From: Candidatus Praeruminimicrobium purgamenti
GTDB lineage: Bacteria > Elusimicrobiota > Endomicrobiia > Endomicrobiales > Endomicrobiaceae
DNA: 64,000 nt
Direction of reading: 5' to 3'
NCBI GenBank assembly: GCA_018433585.1
Contig: JAHDQW010000001.1
Span: 422,242 to 486,241 of the forward strand
A program made the translations under genes and the position numbers. Positions 16,947 to 24,556 of this stretch are shown one piece after another. The notes beneath the pieces were generated by a model. That model searched no databases and was not told the origin of the DNA. It was given only the letters and a program-made list of their open reading frames with translations. The first letter of the stretch is position 1. Every line of letters begins with the position of its first letter.

Positions 16947-18401
16947 ATGGATAAACAAACAAAAGCACCAATATTTGACACACTTTTGGCTCATGCAAAA
17001 AGAAATGTCACGTCGTTTCATACGCCGGGTCATAAAAACGGTAAAGGTATCGATAAATCTTTAAAAGACTGGACGGGTCCTAATCTTTATACTTTCGACG
17101 TTACGGTTTTTGATGAAGTTGATTCCCTTCATGACCCTGTCGGCCCTATTAAAAAAGCCGAAGAATTAATGGCTGAGGCATACGGCGTAGAACATTCTCT
17201 TTTTCTTGTAAACGGAACTTCCGTCGGAAATATTGCCATGTTTCTGGCTGCATGCGATCCGGGAGAGTCAATAATAGTATCCAGAAGCTCGCATAAATCA
17301 ATAATGGCAGGTATAATTTTTGCCGGAGTCTGGCCTATTTGGCTGCAGCCTAAGATAGAACAGAATCTTGATATAATTTTCAATTCGACCTATGACCAAA
17401 TAAAAGATGCTTTGGAAATGTATCCTGAAGCAAGGGCTGTTTTCGTTACAAACCCTACTTATAACGGCGTTGCAACTGAAATAAAAAAAATTGCCGAGTT
17501 ATGTCACAGAAAAGGAAAAGTCCTTCTTGTTGACGAGGCTCACGGTCCTCATCTTAAATTTCATGACCAGCTTCCTGTTTCTGCGGTTGACGCAGGCGCA
17601 GATTTGTGCGTTCAGTCAACGCATAAAATTTTATCGGCTTTGTCGCAGGGGTCGGTACTTCATTTCAATTCTAAACTTGTTGACATTAACAGAGTCAAAA
17701 AAATAGTTTCAATGCTTCAGACAACAAGCCCTAGTTATTTAACTCTGGCAAGCATAGACGTCGCGAGAAAACAGGCTGTTTTGCACGGTAAAGAAATGCT
17801 TTCTAAAGTTATCGAAGCGGCGCAGTGGGCAAGAAAAGAAATCAATAACATTCCTTCAATGAAATGTTTTACAAGACAGGAAATGAATGCTCTCGGATTT
17901 GATTTGGATGTTACAAAATTGACTATCAATGTTACAAAAACTGGTCTTTCTGGCTATGAAGTAGACGCTATTTTGGCGAAAGAATACAATATTCAGGTAG
18001 ATTGTTCGGATACGTTTAATTTAATAGCCATTATGGGAATAGGCTCTGACAGAGAAGACGTTGAAAAGCTTGTAAGCGCTTTGAAAGATATAAGCAAGAA
18101 ATATAAAGGAAACCAGAAAAACTGGATACTCAAAATTCCTTCGCTTGCCACTGAAATGGTAATGACTCCAAGAGAAGTTTTTTTGTCTCACGATATTAAA
18201 AAAATCCCTCTTGCAAAGTCTGTAGGCCATGTTTCGGCGCAGACGCTGACTCCTTATCCTCCGGGAATTCCCGTAGTTATACCCGGCGAAAGAATTACAA
18301 AAGAAATCTGCGATTATCTGCAGGATATGGCATCTAAAGGAATAAGAATAAGCGGACAGGAAGGTGAAAAATTAAAGATGGTGAAAGTTTTTGCAAACTA
18401 A
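16947..18401 (+). CDS. speA: Orn/Lys/Arg decarboxylase, probably arginine decarboxylase
   Basis: This 484-aa fold-type I PLP decarboxylase belongs to the Orn/Lys/Arg 'major domain' family of short Bacillus SpeA-like length. N-terminal His-Thr-Pro-Gly-His-Lys is the family signature. The PLP site is Asp-Glu-Ala-His-Gly-x-His, then Gln-Ser-Thr-His-Lys with the Schiff-base lysine near residue 227. The C-terminal Pro-Tyr-Pro-Pro-Gly-Ile-Pro is typical. Substrate cannot be read directly: arginine (to agmatine, then putrescine) fits the carboxyspermidine genes just upstream, but lysine or ornithine remain possible. No agmatine-processing enzyme is in the window. Confidence 0.85.
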   Translation: MDKQTKAPIFDTLLAHAKRNVTSFHTPGHKNGKGIDKSLKDWTGPNLYTFDVTVFDEVDSLHDPVGPIKKAEELMAEAYGVEHSLFLVNGTSVGNIAMFLAACDPGESIIVSRSSHKSIMAGIIFAGVWPIWLQPKIEQNLDIIFNSTYDQIKDALEMYPEARAVFVTNPTYNGVATEIKKIAELCHRKGKVLLVDEAHGPHLKFHDQLPVSAVDAGADLCVQSTHKILSALSQGSVLHFNSKLVDINRVKKIVSMLQTTSPSYLTLASIDVARKQAVLHGKEMLSKVIEAAQWARKEINNIPSMKCFTRQEMNALGFDLDVTKLTINVTKTGLSGYEVDAILAKEYNIQVDCSDTFNLIAIMGIGSDREDVEKLVSALKDISKKYKGNQKNWILKIPSLATEMVMTPREVFLSHDIKKIPLAKSVGHVSAQTLTPYPPGIPVVIPGERITKEICDYLQDMASKGIRISGQEGEKLKMVKVFAN

Positions 18402-18418
18402 AATGTGGAGAAAGCAAA

Positions 18419-18763
18419 ATGAATAAAAAGGGTTTAGAACAATTACGAAAAGTCTTGATTCAGAAAAAAGCTTCGATAGTTAACAAATTGAATTTCAACA
18501 AAGGAACTGAGACAGAAATTGAAGTCGGCGACGAAGTCGATACTGCAACTCAGAGCAATGAAAGAGAAATTCAGTTTGAACTAGGTTCTCTTGATGCAAA
18601 AATGATAAGGGATATTGATAATGCATTGGCAAAAATAGAAAAAGGCACGTTTGGTTTGTGCGAATGCTGCGATGAAAAAATTCCCGAAGCAAGACTTAAT
18701 GCCATTCCTTGGGTCAGATATTGCGTAAAATGCCAGGAAGAAGCGGAAAAAAATTCAAAATAA
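18419..18763 (+). CDS. DksA/TraR family zinc-finger regulator
   Basis: This 114-aa protein has an N-terminal coiled coil (charged helices to about residue 80) and a C4 zinc finger, Cys-Glu-Cys-Cys ... Tyr-Cys-Val-Lys-Cys-Gln, at the C-terminus, as in DksA and its relatives. Such proteins bind the RNA polymerase secondary channel and act with ppGpp. The coiled-coil tip has Gly-Asp-Glu-Val-Asp-Thr-Ala in place of the DksA Asp-x-x-Asp-x-Ala motif, close to the 'yteA/DksA-like' subgroup. GGAG precedes the start. Confidence 0.88.
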   Translation: MNKKGLEQLRKVLIQKKASIVNKLNFNKGTETEIEVGDEVDTATQSNEREIQFELGSLDAKMIRDIDNALAKIEKGTFGLCECCDEKIPEARLNAIPWVRYCVKCQEEAEKNSK

Positions 18764-18892
18764 AATTAATAAATTTTAAACAGAAGTTTTCTTTTGATTT
18801 GAGTTTATTAGGTTTTTTATATTTCGTACCCGAAAAATTCTTTTTAAAAATATATTAGTTATTGACGTTAATTTAAGCGGAGATGAGTTAAA

Positions 18893-19234
18893 ATGAGATT
18901 TGTTTTAAGTTCAAAAATTTTTAGGGCGACTGTTACCGAGGCTAATCTGGAATATGAAGGCAGCATTACAATAGATTCAGATTTAATAAATAAGTCAGGC
19001 CTTTGGGTCGGCGAAAAAGTTTTAGTCGTAAGCAATACTACGGGAGCAAGACTTGAAACATACGTTATTCCCGGAAAAGCAGGTTCAGGAACGATTTGTA
19101 TGAACGGAGCGGCTGCTCATTTAATTAAGAAAGGCGAAAATATAATAATTATGGGGTTTCAGCTTTCGGATAAGCCGATAAACGCAAAATTTGTTTTTGT
19201 TGACGAAAATAATAAATGCATTAAACAACTTTAA
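18893..19234 (+). CDS. panD: Aspartate 1-decarboxylase proenzyme
   Basis: This 113-aa pyruvoyl enzyme makes beta-alanine for pantothenate. The self-cleavage site is Gly23-Ser24 in Tyr-Glu-Gly-Ser-Ile-Thr-Ile-Asp, Ser24 becoming the pyruvoyl group. Other family marks are the Lys-Ile-Phe-Arg-Ala-Thr-Val-Thr start, Gly-Ala-Arg-Leu-Glu-Thr-Tyr-Val, and Gly-Ser-Gly-x-Ile-Cys-Met-Asn-Gly-Ala-Ala-Ala. With coaB and coaC in the same window it indicates endogenous coenzyme A synthesis. A 129-bp AT-rich gap precedes it. GCGGAG stands upstream of the ATG. Confidence 0.96.
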   Translation: MRFVLSSKIFRATVTEANLEYEGSITIDSDLINKSGLWVGEKVLVVSNTTGARLETYVIPGKAGSGTICMNGAAAHLIKKGENIIIMGFQLSDKPINAKFVFVDENNKCIKQL

Positions 19235-19254
19235 TATGTAAAAGGATTTTTTAA

Positions 19255-20199
19255 ATGACAGATTTATTACAGTCATATTTTACAGAATTAAGACATGTTA
19301 AGACAGCTACGAAAGAAGAAATGCAGCAGCTTTGGGCAAAAGCAAAAAAAGGCGATAAACAGGCTATAGAAAGGCTGGTTGAACTTAATTACTGCCTTGT
19401 AATACCTATAGCAAAAAGATTCAGCAAAAAAGGCGTAGATTTTATGGATCTTGTAGCCGACGGAAACATAGGGCTTATAAGAGCCGTAGAAAAGTTTGAT
19501 GCGACAAAAAACATAAAGTTTTCTACCTATGCGACATACTGGATAGAACAATATATCAGAAAATCTATAGAAGATAATTCGAAAACGATCAGAATTCCGT
19601 CTTATATGTATGATATCATCAACAAATGGAAAAAAGCCAGAAATTTTTTGATGTCAAAGTTATATAAGGAACCTTCTGTTTCAGAAATAAGTAAAATAAT
19701 AAAAATTCCCATAGAACAGGCTGAGGAAGTCAGCAAGACAATTTTTTCTTTGGACAATATAGTTTCTCTCGATGTTCCTATTACCGAAGATTCAGATTCT
19801 TGTAAAAAAGAAACTTTAACCGATACGATTGTTAAGACTCCTGAATCAATTACGGAAATAATAAGAAATTCGCAGAATGTCCAAAAAGCAATAAACCTTC
19901 TTCCAGAAAGAGAAGCAGAAATAATAAGGATGAGATTTGGAATAGACAATACTCCCACCTTTTCTTTGGACGAAATAGGCAAAAAAATGGACTTATCCAG
20001 AGAAAGAGTAAGACAAATAGAATTGAAAGCGTTTCAGAGGCTTAAAGGCATATTCTTAAGATTGAAGTTTGCAGACGGCACTGATATTGAAAAATTGGTT
20101 CTTGACCAAAGAGGAACTAAGCCTGACAGAAGGGCAAAATCAGTTAAAGTAGATGATGATAAGAGAAAGCAAAAAGACAGGAGAAAAACATGGATGTAA
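19255..20199 (+). CDS. RNA polymerase sigma70-family factor (primary-like)
   Basis: This 314-aa sigma factor has region 1.2-2 with Tyr-Phe-Thr-Glu-Leu-Arg, and Asp-Leu-Val-Ala-Asp-Gly-Asn-Ile-Gly-Leu-Ile-Arg-Ala-Val-Glu-Lys-Phe-Asp, followed by the -10-recognition helix Phe-Ser-Thr-Tyr-Ala-Thr-Tyr-Trp-Ile. Region 3 follows. Region 4 carries Leu-Pro-Glu-Arg-Glu-Ala-Glu-Ile-Ile-Arg-Met-Arg-Phe-Gly and the HTH Leu-Ser-Arg-Glu-Arg-Val-Arg-Gln-Ile-Glu. It lacks sigma region 1.1, so it resembles RpoS-like group 2 or a short primary factor. The last 35 residues are a basic tail (Arg, Lys, Asp), absent from standard RpoD. It overlaps apt by 10 bp. Confidence 0.92.
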   Translation: MTDLLQSYFTELRHVKTATKEEMQQLWAKAKKGDKQAIERLVELNYCLVIPIAKRFSKKGVDFMDLVADGNIGLIRAVEKFDATKNIKFSTYATYWIEQYIRKSIEDNSKTIRIPSYMYDIINKWKKARNFLMSKLYKEPSVSEISKIIKIPIEQAEEVSKTIFSLDNIVSLDVPITEDSDSCKKETLTDTIVKTPESITEIIRNSQNVQKAINLLPEREAEIIRMRFGIDNTPTFSLDEIGKKMDLSRERVRQIELKAFQRLKGIFLRLKFADGTDIEKLVLDQRGTKPDRRAKSVKVDDDKRKQKDRRKTWM

Positions 20200-20714
20200 T
20201 TGAATCTTTAAATAAGACTATCAGAGATATATTGGATTTTCCTGTTAAAGGGATTGTTTTTAAAGATATTACCCCCCTGTTGTCTGATATTAAGCTTTAT
20301 AATTCCGTTATTGATATTATGGCCGAGCAGTACAAAGACAGGAAAATTACTAAGGTTGCAGGGCTTGAATCAAGAGGCTTTATATTCGGTATATCATTGG
20401 CTCAGAAGTTAGGAGTTCCTTTTGTTCCTATAAGAAAAAAAGGTAAACTTCCCTATAAAACGATATCAGCCGAGTATTGCCTCGAATACGGTACGGCCTG
20501 CATTGAAGTTCATACTGACGCAATATCGGAAAGTGATAATGTCTTAATAGTTGACGATTTGCTTGCGACCGGAGGGACTTCGTCCGCAGCCGTTGAACTT
20601 GTAAAAAAATTAAAAGGCAATGTTATTGCTTGCGTTTTTCTTATAGAATTGTTATTCTTAAGCGGAAGGTCAAAGCTTAAAGACATCGAAGTATTTTCAA
20701 TACTCAAATATTAA
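20190..20714 (+). CDS. apt: Adenine phosphoribosyltransferase
   Basis: This 174-aa purine salvage enzyme converts adenine and PRPP to AMP. The PRPP motif is Val-Leu-Ile-Val-Asp-Asp-Leu-Leu-Ala-Thr-Gly-Gly-Thr. The N-terminal part has Phe-Pro-Val-Lys-Gly-Ile-Val-Phe-Lys-Asp-Ile-Thr-Pro-Leu and Gly-Leu-Glu-Ser-Arg-Gly-Phe-Ile-Phe-Gly, both diagnostic. It overlaps the sigma factor by 10 bp and is followed by tRNA-Arg after 10 bp. Confidence 0.97.
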   Translation: MDVIESLNKTIRDILDFPVKGIVFKDITPLLSDIKLYNSVIDIMAEQYKDRKITKVAGLESRGFIFGISLAQKLGVPFVPIRKKGKLPYKTISAEYCLEYGTACIEVHTDAISESDNVLIVDDLLATGGTSSAAVELVKKLKGNVIACVFLIELLFLSGRSKLKDIEVFSILKY

Positions 20715-20724
20715 CTAATCAAAT

Positions 20725-20798
20725 GCCCTGGTAGCTCAACTGGATAGAGCAGATCCGTCCTAAGGATAAGGTTGGAGGTTCAACTCCTCTCTGGGGCG
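20725..20798 (+). tRNA. tRNA-Arg(CCT)
   Basis: A 74-nt cloverleaf: acceptor GCCCTGG/CTGGGGC with two G-T pairs, D arm GCTC/GAGC, anticodon arm with loop GTCCTAA (anticodon CCT), T arm GGAGG-TTCAACT-CCTCT, discriminator G. The 27-43 pair is a G-A mismatch. CCA is not encoded. It reads the AGG codon. Confidence 0.93.
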
Positions 20799-20818
20799 TT
20801 TTGAGTTCTTTTGCGCCC

Positions 20819-20902
20819 TTTTCAATTTCTTTTGAACTTCGGATATCCCCTCGCTGCCGCTCGGCTGTGCTTGATATACTCTTGTTCAAAAGAAATTGAA
20901 AA
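20819..20902. repeat. Long palindromic non-coding element 3' of tRNA-Arg
   Basis: Two perfect 19-base inverted arms, TTTTCAATTTCTTTTGAAC (20819-20837) and GTTCAAAAGAAATTGAAAA (20884-20902), enclose about 46 bases that contain further short pairings (ATATC/GATAT, GCCG/CGGC). It begins 21 bases after tRNA-Arg. The two strands would form equally good hairpins. It may be a dispersed repeat, a terminator-like structure for the tRNA transcript, or an integration scar. There is no T-run after it. Confidence 0.75.
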
Positions 20903-21019
20903 TCATCACAAAATACTTGCAAATTATTATGACCCACAAATTTTTGTCTTGTCTAAATTCAAAATAATCTCAAAACTAAATATTCATTGTTTTTAAGATT
21001 GAAAATCATCATAAAATAC
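20895..21019 (+). repeat. Direct repeat pair in the intergenic region after tRNA-Arg
   Basis: The sequence ATTGAAAATCATC, then A(C/T)AAAATAC, occurs at 20895-20916 and 20998-21019 with 21 of 22 bases identical. The first copy overlaps the right arm of the palindrome. The rest of the 312-base gap 20799-21110 is AT-rich and I see no other gene in it. Confidence 0.7.
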
Positions 21020-21110
21020 AAATAAATTTAAATGTTTTTAGGATAAAATGGATAATAACCAAATATTTTAATACAATACTAAAGGATTCATTTTATTATA
21101 CGGGGTTGTT

Positions 21111-21602
21111 ATGTTTGATAAAGATTTTGATGATGTCTTTTCAAGGTCAGAAAATAATGAAATATTGAAAAAAATCATTAGTGAGATAGATTCTTATAAC
21201 ATAGAAAAAGATGAGATAATGAATCCGACGGTTAAAAATAAAGAAATCATTAAAAATCTTATACAAATGCGTAAAGAGTTATGGTCTTTATTAAAAAAAT
21301 ATTTTGATAAAAAAATAAGTTATTCACAAGCTTATACGGAATTATATGTAATTGAAGAAAAAATTGAAAAATATGCCGATAAAAAAAATTGTTTGAAAGA
21401 ATTTAAGTTTTATGGTGCAGAAAAGATTCATCTTGATAACAGCGAATACATACGATTTATCAAGAACTTTGATGATATAGATAAAAAGGTTCAAAAAATT
21501 ATATTGTCAGTAAAAAATGATGTGCAAGTAAAGAGAAATAATCCATTGGTGCGATATCTTCTTAAGAACCTGTCTAAAATATTTAGTATAATTAAAAAAT
21601 GA
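21111..21602 (+). CDS. Hypothetical protein
   Basis: This 163-aa protein is not recognised. It is highly charged (Lys, Asp, Glu, Asn, Ile), predicted largely helical, with no signal peptide or membrane segment. A possible coiled coil spans residues of about 20-80 (Lys-Lys-Ile-Ile-Ser-Glu-Ile ... Lys-Asn-Leu-Ile-Gln-Met-Arg-Lys-Glu-Leu). The C-terminus is basic (Lys-Asn-Leu-Ser-Lys-Ile-Phe-Ser-Ile-Ile-Lys-Lys). It overlaps the NlpC/P60 gene by four bases (ATGA), so the two are likely co-expressed. The upstream SD is weak (GGGG). Its base use is more AT-rich than the neighbouring core genes. Confidence 0.6.
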   Translation: MFDKDFDDVFSRSENNEILKKIISEIDSYNIEKDEIMNPTVKNKEIIKNLIQMRKELWSLLKKYFDKKISYSQAYTELYVIEEKIEKYADKKNCLKEFKFYGAEKIHLDNSEYIRFIKNFDDIDKKVQKIILSVKNDVQVKRNNPLVRYLLKNLSKIFSIIKK

Positions 21603-23035
21603 GATATTTTTTAATTTTAAGTTTGTTATTTGCGAGTGCCGGTTTATTTGCCGGACAAATCAACAATACGGGAATTTGTTCCGATACAGTTCAAATATCA
21701 TCCAAAACTGTTTTTATTAAAAATCCTTTTGAAATAATTTACAAAGAAGTCAAAGAGCGTCTGCCTTTTTTTGACAATACTCCTCGCATAATGAAGACGT
21801 CAGGTTATTGGATTTCTAAATTGGACAATCCTGATAAAATTATTCTTTCCAAAAAAGAAATAAAAGAATTTAATGAAAGAATTTTTAAAACAAAAGTTAA
21901 TATAAATAATTTAAAAGATTATCCTGAAACGATAAAAACTGCTGATTTTTTAAAAACATTAAACACAAGGTTTTTAATGATAACCGATAAACAATATTTT
22001 AATGCAAAGTTTGAAGAACTCACGCTGTCGTATTTTCAGAATATATGCGACAAAATTGATGTCTCTGAAAGTTCTGAGACATTGCATGTTAAATTTGCCG
22101 TTACGGTAAGGTACAGCGACATAAGAATTATGCCTTCTGAAGATAAAATTTTTTCAAGCAAAAGCAGTTTTGATATAGACAGACTGCAGGAAGAAAGTTT
22201 AGACTTTGGTACGCCATTAGCAGTAATCTGCCAAACTAAAGATAAGCAGTGGAGTTATGTGGCAGCTCCTGTGGAAGAAGGATGGATTAAAACGGCTAAT
22301 ATTGCTTTCACGGACAGGAAAACTCTTTCTAAGTGGATTAATGCAAAAAAAACAGCGGTAATTATTAATACTAAAGCGGATGTTTATTTAGACGAATCAA
22401 TGAAAACTTATTTTGAGTATGTCAGGATGGGCAGTAGGTTCCCCCTGTTAAAAAAAATCGGCAAAACAAAAATATGCGTCAGTATACCGGCGTCTGATGC
22501 ACAAGGTAATTTGTATTTAAAACAAGGATATATAAGCAGTGACAATATAAACAAAGGTTTTTTGGAATATTCGCAAAGGAATATTTTAATACAGGCTTTC
22601 AAACATTTGAATTCTCCTTATTCATGGGGCGGTTATAACGGAGAGCAGGATTGTTCTTCTTTTATAGGTCAGATTTTTAATTGTTTCGGCATTGTTTTAC
22701 CTGAGATGTCTTTCCAAAAAATAAAATGCGGTACTTTAACTGCGGATTTTTCGGATGATATTTCATCAGATGAAAAAAATAAAATTATTTTTAAAAATGC
22801 GGCTGCCGGCTTATCGCTAGTTTATTTACCAGGACATATTATGCTTTACATAGGGAATAACGATAATAAACCTTATGCTATACATGCAATAAACGGGTTA
22901 AGCGCCTATAATCAGGATAATGAGAAGACAATGACGGATATTAATAAAATAATAATATCGGACTTGGATATTGGAAATAATGTAAGCGGTAATTCTCTTA
23001 TAGACAGAACTGTTAAGGTTAATTTGTTGAAATAA
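21599..23035 (+). CDS. SH3-domain NlpC/P60 peptidoglycan endopeptidase
   Basis: This 478-aa exported protein has a signal peptide of about 19 residues ending Gly-Leu-Phe-Ala-Gly. A central region with two SH3b-like segments follows (Tyr-Ser-Asp-Ile-Arg-Ile-Met-Pro-Ser; Trp-Ser-Tyr-Val-Ala-Ala-Pro with Gly-Trp-Ile-Lys). The C-terminal NlpC/P60 domain starts at Tyr-Ser-Trp-Gly-Gly-Tyr. The catalytic Cys lies in Gln-Asp-Cys-Ser-Ser-Phe (about residue 352), the His in Gly-His-Ile-Met-Leu-Tyr (about 414), and the third polar His in Ala-Ile-His-Ala (about 429). It should cut cell-wall stem peptides, in the arrangement of SH3-containing (YkfC-like) gamma-D-Glu endopeptidases. Confidence 0.88.
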   Translation: MRYFLILSLLFASAGLFAGQINNTGICSDTVQISSKTVFIKNPFEIIYKEVKERLPFFDNTPRIMKTSGYWISKLDNPDKIILSKKEIKEFNERIFKTKVNINNLKDYPETIKTADFLKTLNTRFLMITDKQYFNAKFEELTLSYFQNICDKIDVSESSETLHVKFAVTVRYSDIRIMPSEDKIFSSKSSFDIDRLQEESLDFGTPLAVICQTKDKQWSYVAAPVEEGWIKTANIAFTDRKTLSKWINAKKTAVIINTKADVYLDESMKTYFEYVRMGSRFPLLKKIGKTKICVSIPASDAQGNLYLKQGYISSDNINKGFLEYSQRNILIQAFKHLNSPYSWGGYNGEQDCSSFIGQIFNCFGIVLPEMSFQKIKCGTLTADFSDDISSDEKNKIIFKNAAAGLSLVYLPGHIMLYIGNNDNKPYAIHAINGLSAYNQDNEKTMTDINKIIISDLDIGNNVSGNSLIDRTVKVNLLK

Positions 23036-23149
23036 AAGCATTTTAAATACGACAAGTTACTTTTTGCCACGAGCCGAAAAAGTTCAGGACAATCTAATAA
23101 ATATAAAGCAATTGTGTTAGCTGTCAAAACAGATGATATGCAAGGCAGA

Positions 23150-23216
23150 GTGACGAAGTAATAGCGAGTCTATTACGAGGAAGTCTAACGAAGAAGATCA
23201 CTGTATAGGCACTAAC
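23150..23216. repeat. Structured non-coding hairpin in convergent intergenic region
   Basis: The 508-base gap 23036-23543 has no convincing gene. Within it, GTAATAG-CGAGT-CTATTAC makes a 7-bp stem, nested inside GAGTGA ... TCACT outer arms, giving an extended irregular hairpin of about 65 bases. GTTACTTTTTG occurs on both sides (near 23055 and 23229). A further hairpin lies at 23243-23303 (AATTTGTA / TACAAATT, with AGTAG-TGAAAG-CTACT inside). These look like degenerate palindromic repeats and not like protein-coding sequence. Confidence 0.55.
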
Positions 23217-23368
23217 CCTTTGGGCTGCGTTACTTTTTGATAAATTTGTACATTTTATTTGTAAAGTAGTGAAAGCTACTATCCTTCACAAAACATACAA
23301 ATTGATTTTTAAAAATTTTAGCAGCACAAATGTTTTATATTTGTTAGCTTGTCCTAAAAAAAAGCCCC

Positions 23369-23476
23369 ACCGCAGAGTATAGTCCTTTATATTTTTTACT
23401 GCCATCACTGAACTTTTAAAATTTATAGTTTTTTACAGTAAAAAATATTTCAGTCATAGACATACTCTAATGCGGT
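23369..23476. repeat. Conserved-end/variable-core element, copy A
   Basis: Copy A of a paired element. Its ends are imperfect inverted repeats: ACCGCA-GAGTATA-GTC and GAC-ATACTC-taa-TGCGGT. The left block 23371-23422 matches copy B in 50 of 52 bases, and the right block 23447-23478 in 32 of 32. The 24-base interior differs and holds a hairpin TTTTTTA-CAG-TAAAAAA. On the minus strand it lies 67 bases after the stop of the 201-aa gene and is followed by GGGGC and T8, so it could be the 3' end of that transcript, a small RNA, or a MITE-like element. Confidence 0.7.
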
Positions 23477-23543
23477 AATTAATGCTCTAAGGCACTAACA
23501 AAAAGAAAAAACTGGACGTTTTTACAACAAGTTAAAAAATATT

Positions 23544-24149
23544 TCAGTATTTTTTGACTTTGAACTTATCGTAAAATTTTGGTGCTTCTTTGACAGCTTT
23601 ATGTTTCTTGAAAGTTTCTTTTTCGGGAGCTTTTTTAGTTTCAAAAACATTTGTGTTTTTAATTGCCGAAGGATTGTGCTTTTCTATTTCTTCTCTGACT
23701 ATTTTTTCAATTTTTAATTTTGCCAGCTGCGTTAAGATTGTATATGTATATATTTTATTGTCACTGCCTGTATAGCAAACAGAAATATGCTTTTTATTAG
23801 GATTTAATTTAGGATATGTTTTACCGTTTGTTTCTATGAAAAATCCGTGCTGTGCTGCGTTATTGATTTTAGTTTTATCCCAAAAAGATTCAGGAATAAC
23901 GGCTAATAAACACTTGGCGTTTGATATTTTACCGGGGACGGTTTTTTTTGTTTTTAAGCAAAATAAAGATGTTGCCGCTTCGTTGCTTTCCGACTTTATA
24001 ACTGCAAAACTTGTAAAACTGTCAGGAGATGCCGGCTGAGTGTATTCCTGTTCGGACACAACTTTTTCCCACTCGCCGTTTTTCATTATTAAGTGAGGCT
24101 CTCCGATAAAATATTTGTTTGATAAACTTTCCGCTGCCTGTATAAGCAT
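23544..24149 (-). CDS. Hypothetical protein between two repeat elements
   Basis: This 201-aa protein is not recognised. The N-terminal 100 residues are of mixed alpha/beta composition (Ile-Gly-Glu-Pro-His-Leu-Ile-Met-Lys-Asn-Gly-Glu-Trp; Thr-Ser-Phe-Ala-Val-Ile-Lys), and a beta-like segment Lys-Thr-Tyr-Pro-Lys-Leu-Asn follows. The last 50 residues are Lys/Glu/Ala-rich, probably disordered. No signal peptide. GGAG stands before the start. It is bounded on both sides by copies of the same non-coding element, which suggests a mobile or duplicated unit. It may be an orphan gene of this lineage. Confidence 0.6.
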   Translation of the reverse strand: MLIQAAESLSNKYFIGEPHLIMKNGEWEKVVSEQEYTQPASPDSFTSFAVIKSESNEAATSLFCLKTKKTVPGKISNAKCLLAVIPESFWDKTKINNAAQHGFFIETNGKTYPKLNPNKKHISVCYTGSDNKIYTYTILTQLAKLKIEKIVREEIEKHNPSAIKNTNVFETKKAPEKETFKKHKAVKEAPKFYDKFKVKKY

Positions 24150-24281
24150 ATAAACTCCGTTTTTTTAACTTAATGGTCTTATTATACAAAATTCCCTGAC
24201 ATATGTTTTACTTTTCGATTTGTGTTTGTTCAGTTTATTTTTTTAGAAGTTACCTGATTAGAGTCTGTGGTTTTTTGACCC

Positions 24282-24419
24282 AACGCAGAGTATATTCCTT
24301 TATATTTTTTACTGCCATCACTGAACTTTCAAAATCCTTACAGCCTAATGTAACGGATTTTGATTCAAACAAACAGATGATTAAAAAACATTTCAGTCAT
24401 AGACATACTCTAATGCGGT
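24282..24419. repeat. Conserved-end/variable-core element, copy B
   Basis: Copy B of the element at 23369-23476, in the same orientation. The conserved blocks are 24284-24335 and 24390-24421. The interior is 54 bases and contains a different, stronger hairpin (24330-24362): CAAAATCC-TTACA pairs with TGTAA-GGATTTTG around GCCTAA, with one bulged C. It lies 136 bases after the ygiQ stop on the minus strand. A shared flank (GCTCTAA ... CACT ... A-rich) recurs at about 24475-24507 and 23481-23510. The remaining parts of the 407-base gap 24150-24556 show no gene. Confidence 0.7.
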
Positions 24420-24556
24420 AAAGATAAATAATTTTAAATTTGTTTTTAAATGTCTTATTAAGATCTGTTTGATGAATAGCTCTAACACTGAAAAAAGAGA
24501 AAAACAAAAAAATCAAAGAATTTAATTTAAAATAGAAATGCTTTTAAATAAAAAAA

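Noticed and set aside
20719..20937. Possible 72-aa minus-strand gene
   Set aside because: It is the complement of tRNA-Arg plus the palindrome. The Pro-Thr-Leu-Ser peptide is a common false translation of a tRNA.
23205..23350. CTAAC ... GTTAG pair that could suggest an integron attC site
   Set aside because: The core boxes do not match the attC consensus, arm spacing is strongly asymmetric, and no integron integrase is in the window.
23369..24419. Retron-like non-coding RNA with variable hairpin
   Set aside because: No reverse transcriptase is present nearby, and neither adjacent protein has RT motifs. Kept only as a structured-repeat finding.
24460..24500. GTGTTAGAGCTATT on the minus strand, resembling the start of a type II CRISPR repeat or tracrRNA
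   Set aside because: No repeat array, spacer set or Cas gene is near. The match is short, and the sequence belongs to the flank shared by the two repeat elements.
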